The position numbers were made by a program, and so were the translations under genes. From IMG/VR virus record IMGVR_UViG_3300009593_000044, positions 1 to 39,391 of that record: a stretch of DNA of 39,391 nucleotides; one strand, written 5' to 3'. The notes beneath the pieces were generated by a model. That model was not told the DNA's origin and ran no database searches. It was given only the letters and a program-made list of their open reading frames with translations. The stretch is from a virus. The stretch's first letter is position 1; every line of letters starts with the position of its first letter. Positions 38,350 through 39,391 of the stretch are shown piece by piece.

Positions 38350-38590
38350 CGTTGGCGAATATTATACAGAGACATCATTTACTGCTGGAGTAACTCCATT
38401 ATCACAAGATAATATGAACAATATAAATAATGGAATAAATGGCATACAAACAAAAGGTGTTTTACAAAATGGTACTAATATTGGAGAGAATAAAACGCTG
38501 GCTAGCGGTTATAACTACATTTTAGTAGCACCTATAACCATAGATAGCGGAAGCACACTAACAGTGAATGGAAAGCTAAAACTTTTATGA
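38342..38590 (+). CDS. Small fibre-associated protein (82 aa)
   Basis: TTG start after AAAGGACAG, overlapping the previous stop. SQDNMNNINNGINGIQTKGV, then a beta segment ending SGSTLTVNGKLKLL, similar to phage fibre head domains. The stop overlaps the fibre ATG (ATGA). Confidence 0.65.
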   Translation: MANVGEYYTETSFTAGVTPLSQDNMNNINNGINGIQTKGVLQNGTNIGENKTLASGYNYILVAPITIDSGSTLTVNGKLKLL

Positions 38591-39391
38591 GTGAATTAAA
38601 CGTAGATACAATAGCAGGTAGTGGTGGAACGACAGTAACAATTAAATCTGGTCATACACTAACGCTTGTTGCAAATATGAATGCAGCAACTGCAAAAATA
38701 ACAAACTTGGGAGACCCATCTTCCGCACAAGATGCAGCAACAAAGAATTATGTTGACACACAACTTTTAACATTAGACACAATAGGAGAACTTACAGATG
38801 TAACAATTACATCAGTAGCAGACAATGAAGTACTTGCTTATGATTCATCTTCTGGATTATGGATAAACCAAACTGCCAGCGAAGCAGGACTGGCTACATC
38901 TGGTAACTTAACAACTCATACATCTGCAACAACTAATCCACACACAGTTACAGTTGACCAAGTATTCGCAGGTGGCATACCAACAGGAGATTTAAACATT
39001 AACAGTAACAAACTTACTAATGTTACAAATCCATCAAGCGCACAAGATGCTGCTACTAAAAACTATGTAGATACTCAAGTACAAACAAAAGATGCACTAT
39101 CAGAATTATCTGGTACATCTGATGATGTAGCTGAAGGCACAACAAATCTTTACTTTACAAACGAAAGAGTAGATGACAGGTTTAATAGCTTATTTCAAGA
39201 TGGTACTGCACTTACTGGTACTTATGATGATGCTTCAAACACATATACACTTAATTTAGATTCACTTACAGTATCAGAGTTCGCAGCTTCTGCAATAGTT
39301 TTAGAATCAGAAGGTATTGGTTCTAATGATAACGATACAACATTACCAACATCCGCAGCAGTTAAAGATTATGTTGATACACAATTAACTG
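38587..39391 (+). CDS. Tail fibre protein, N-terminal part (runs past window end)
   Basis: At least 268 codons with no stop. N-terminus MSELNVDTIAGSGGTTVTIK is a typical fibre attachment domain. Repeats SSAQDAATKNYVDTQ occur at about residues 45 and 150, with a related VKDYVDTQL at the window end; these are trimeric coiled fibre repeats. TNLYFTNERVDDRFNSLFQD is another common fibre motif. It may continue as the partial fibre at 1-594. Confidence 0.85.
   Translation, partial: MSELNVDTIAGSGGTTVTIKSGHTLTLVANMNAATAKITNLGDPSSAQDAATKNYVDTQLLTLDTIGELTDVTITSVADNEVLAYDSSSGLWINQTASEAGLATSGNLTTHTSATTNPHTVTVDQVFAGGIPTGDLNINSNKLTNVTNPSSAQDAATKNYVDTQVQTKDALSELSGTSDDVAEGTTNLYFTNERVDDRFNSLFQDGTALTGTYDDASNTYTLNLDSLTVSEFAASAIVLESEGIGSNDNDTTLPTSAAVKDYVDTQLT
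38713..39078 (+). repeat. Repeated segment inside the fibre gene
   Basis: Two 51-base units (38713-38763 and 39028-39078) code for almost the same 17 residues, [D/N]PSSAQDAATKNYVDTQ; bases differ at many third positions, so the protein repeat is under selection. A third partial unit lies at 39358-39390. Repeats of this type can cause assembly breaks, which may explain the window ends. Confidence 0.75.

Overview
This window is almost entirely one tailed-phage genome, or most of one. It has low GC (about one third by eye), is densely coding and is nearly all on the + strand. It opens in the 3' end of a tail-fibre gene and closes in the 5' part of a tail-fibre gene, which fits a circular or circularly permuted genome of about 40 kb cut in the fibre locus. 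A direct end-to-end join is out of frame, however. The layout (siphovirus-type tail genes with a gpG/gpGT frameshift, SU10/DUF5309-like capsid, SPP1-like portal and terminase) points to a siphovirus. The host is not shown directly. A Thr-rich secreted protein, many leaderless start sites, an r1t-like holin and the lack of a recognisable spanin would suit a low-GC marine actinobacterium, but this is inference.

Layout: 1-2864 fibre, glycine-rich adhesin and accessory tip proteins. 2912-5688 a large secreted acidic protein, small membrane proteins and very small Cys peptides. 5749-7969 amidase endolysin, small DNA-binding protein, metallophosphoesterase, r1t-like holin and zinc microprotein. 7970-8168 hairpin-rich non-coding region with a bidirectional terminator. 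8169-8937 the only minus-strand operon (Rad52/annealing-like protein and a small partner), divergent from 9012-11297 (HTH protein, winged-helix protein, replication-initiator-like protein, DUF protein, HNH nuclease). 11341-15524 first island of small genes. 15660-18239 ParB-like protein, terminase small and large subunits. 18241-23752 Lys-rich peptide, portal, and a 1313-residue MuF-type head protein carrying a zeta-toxin-like kinase domain and a C-terminal ADP-ribosyltransferase-like domain. 23765-28412 second island of small genes, set inside the structural module. 28409-30559 transglycosylase-like protein, scaffold, major capsid, then a strong terminator. 30631-39391 connectors, tail tube, frameshifted chaperones, tape measure, baseplate hub and fibre. 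No integrase, DNA polymerase, helicase, tRNA or CRISPR array was recognised.

Most unusual features: (i) the MuF/kinase/ADP-ribosyltransferase fusion, probably packaged and injected; (ii) a repeated regulatory cassette, with the inverted repeat GTATCAC-N3-GTGATAC inside a promoter followed by an AAGGATGGTTAAA leader just before the start codon, which ties the two small-gene islands together and resembles in design the ESAS/SAS elements of cluster K mycobacteriophages; (iii) a hairpin between 8113 and 8136 whose minus-strand transcript is perfectly complementary to that leader; (iv) a set of leaderless promoters with the -10 box about 6 nt before ATG; (v) no GATC found anywhere in the window.
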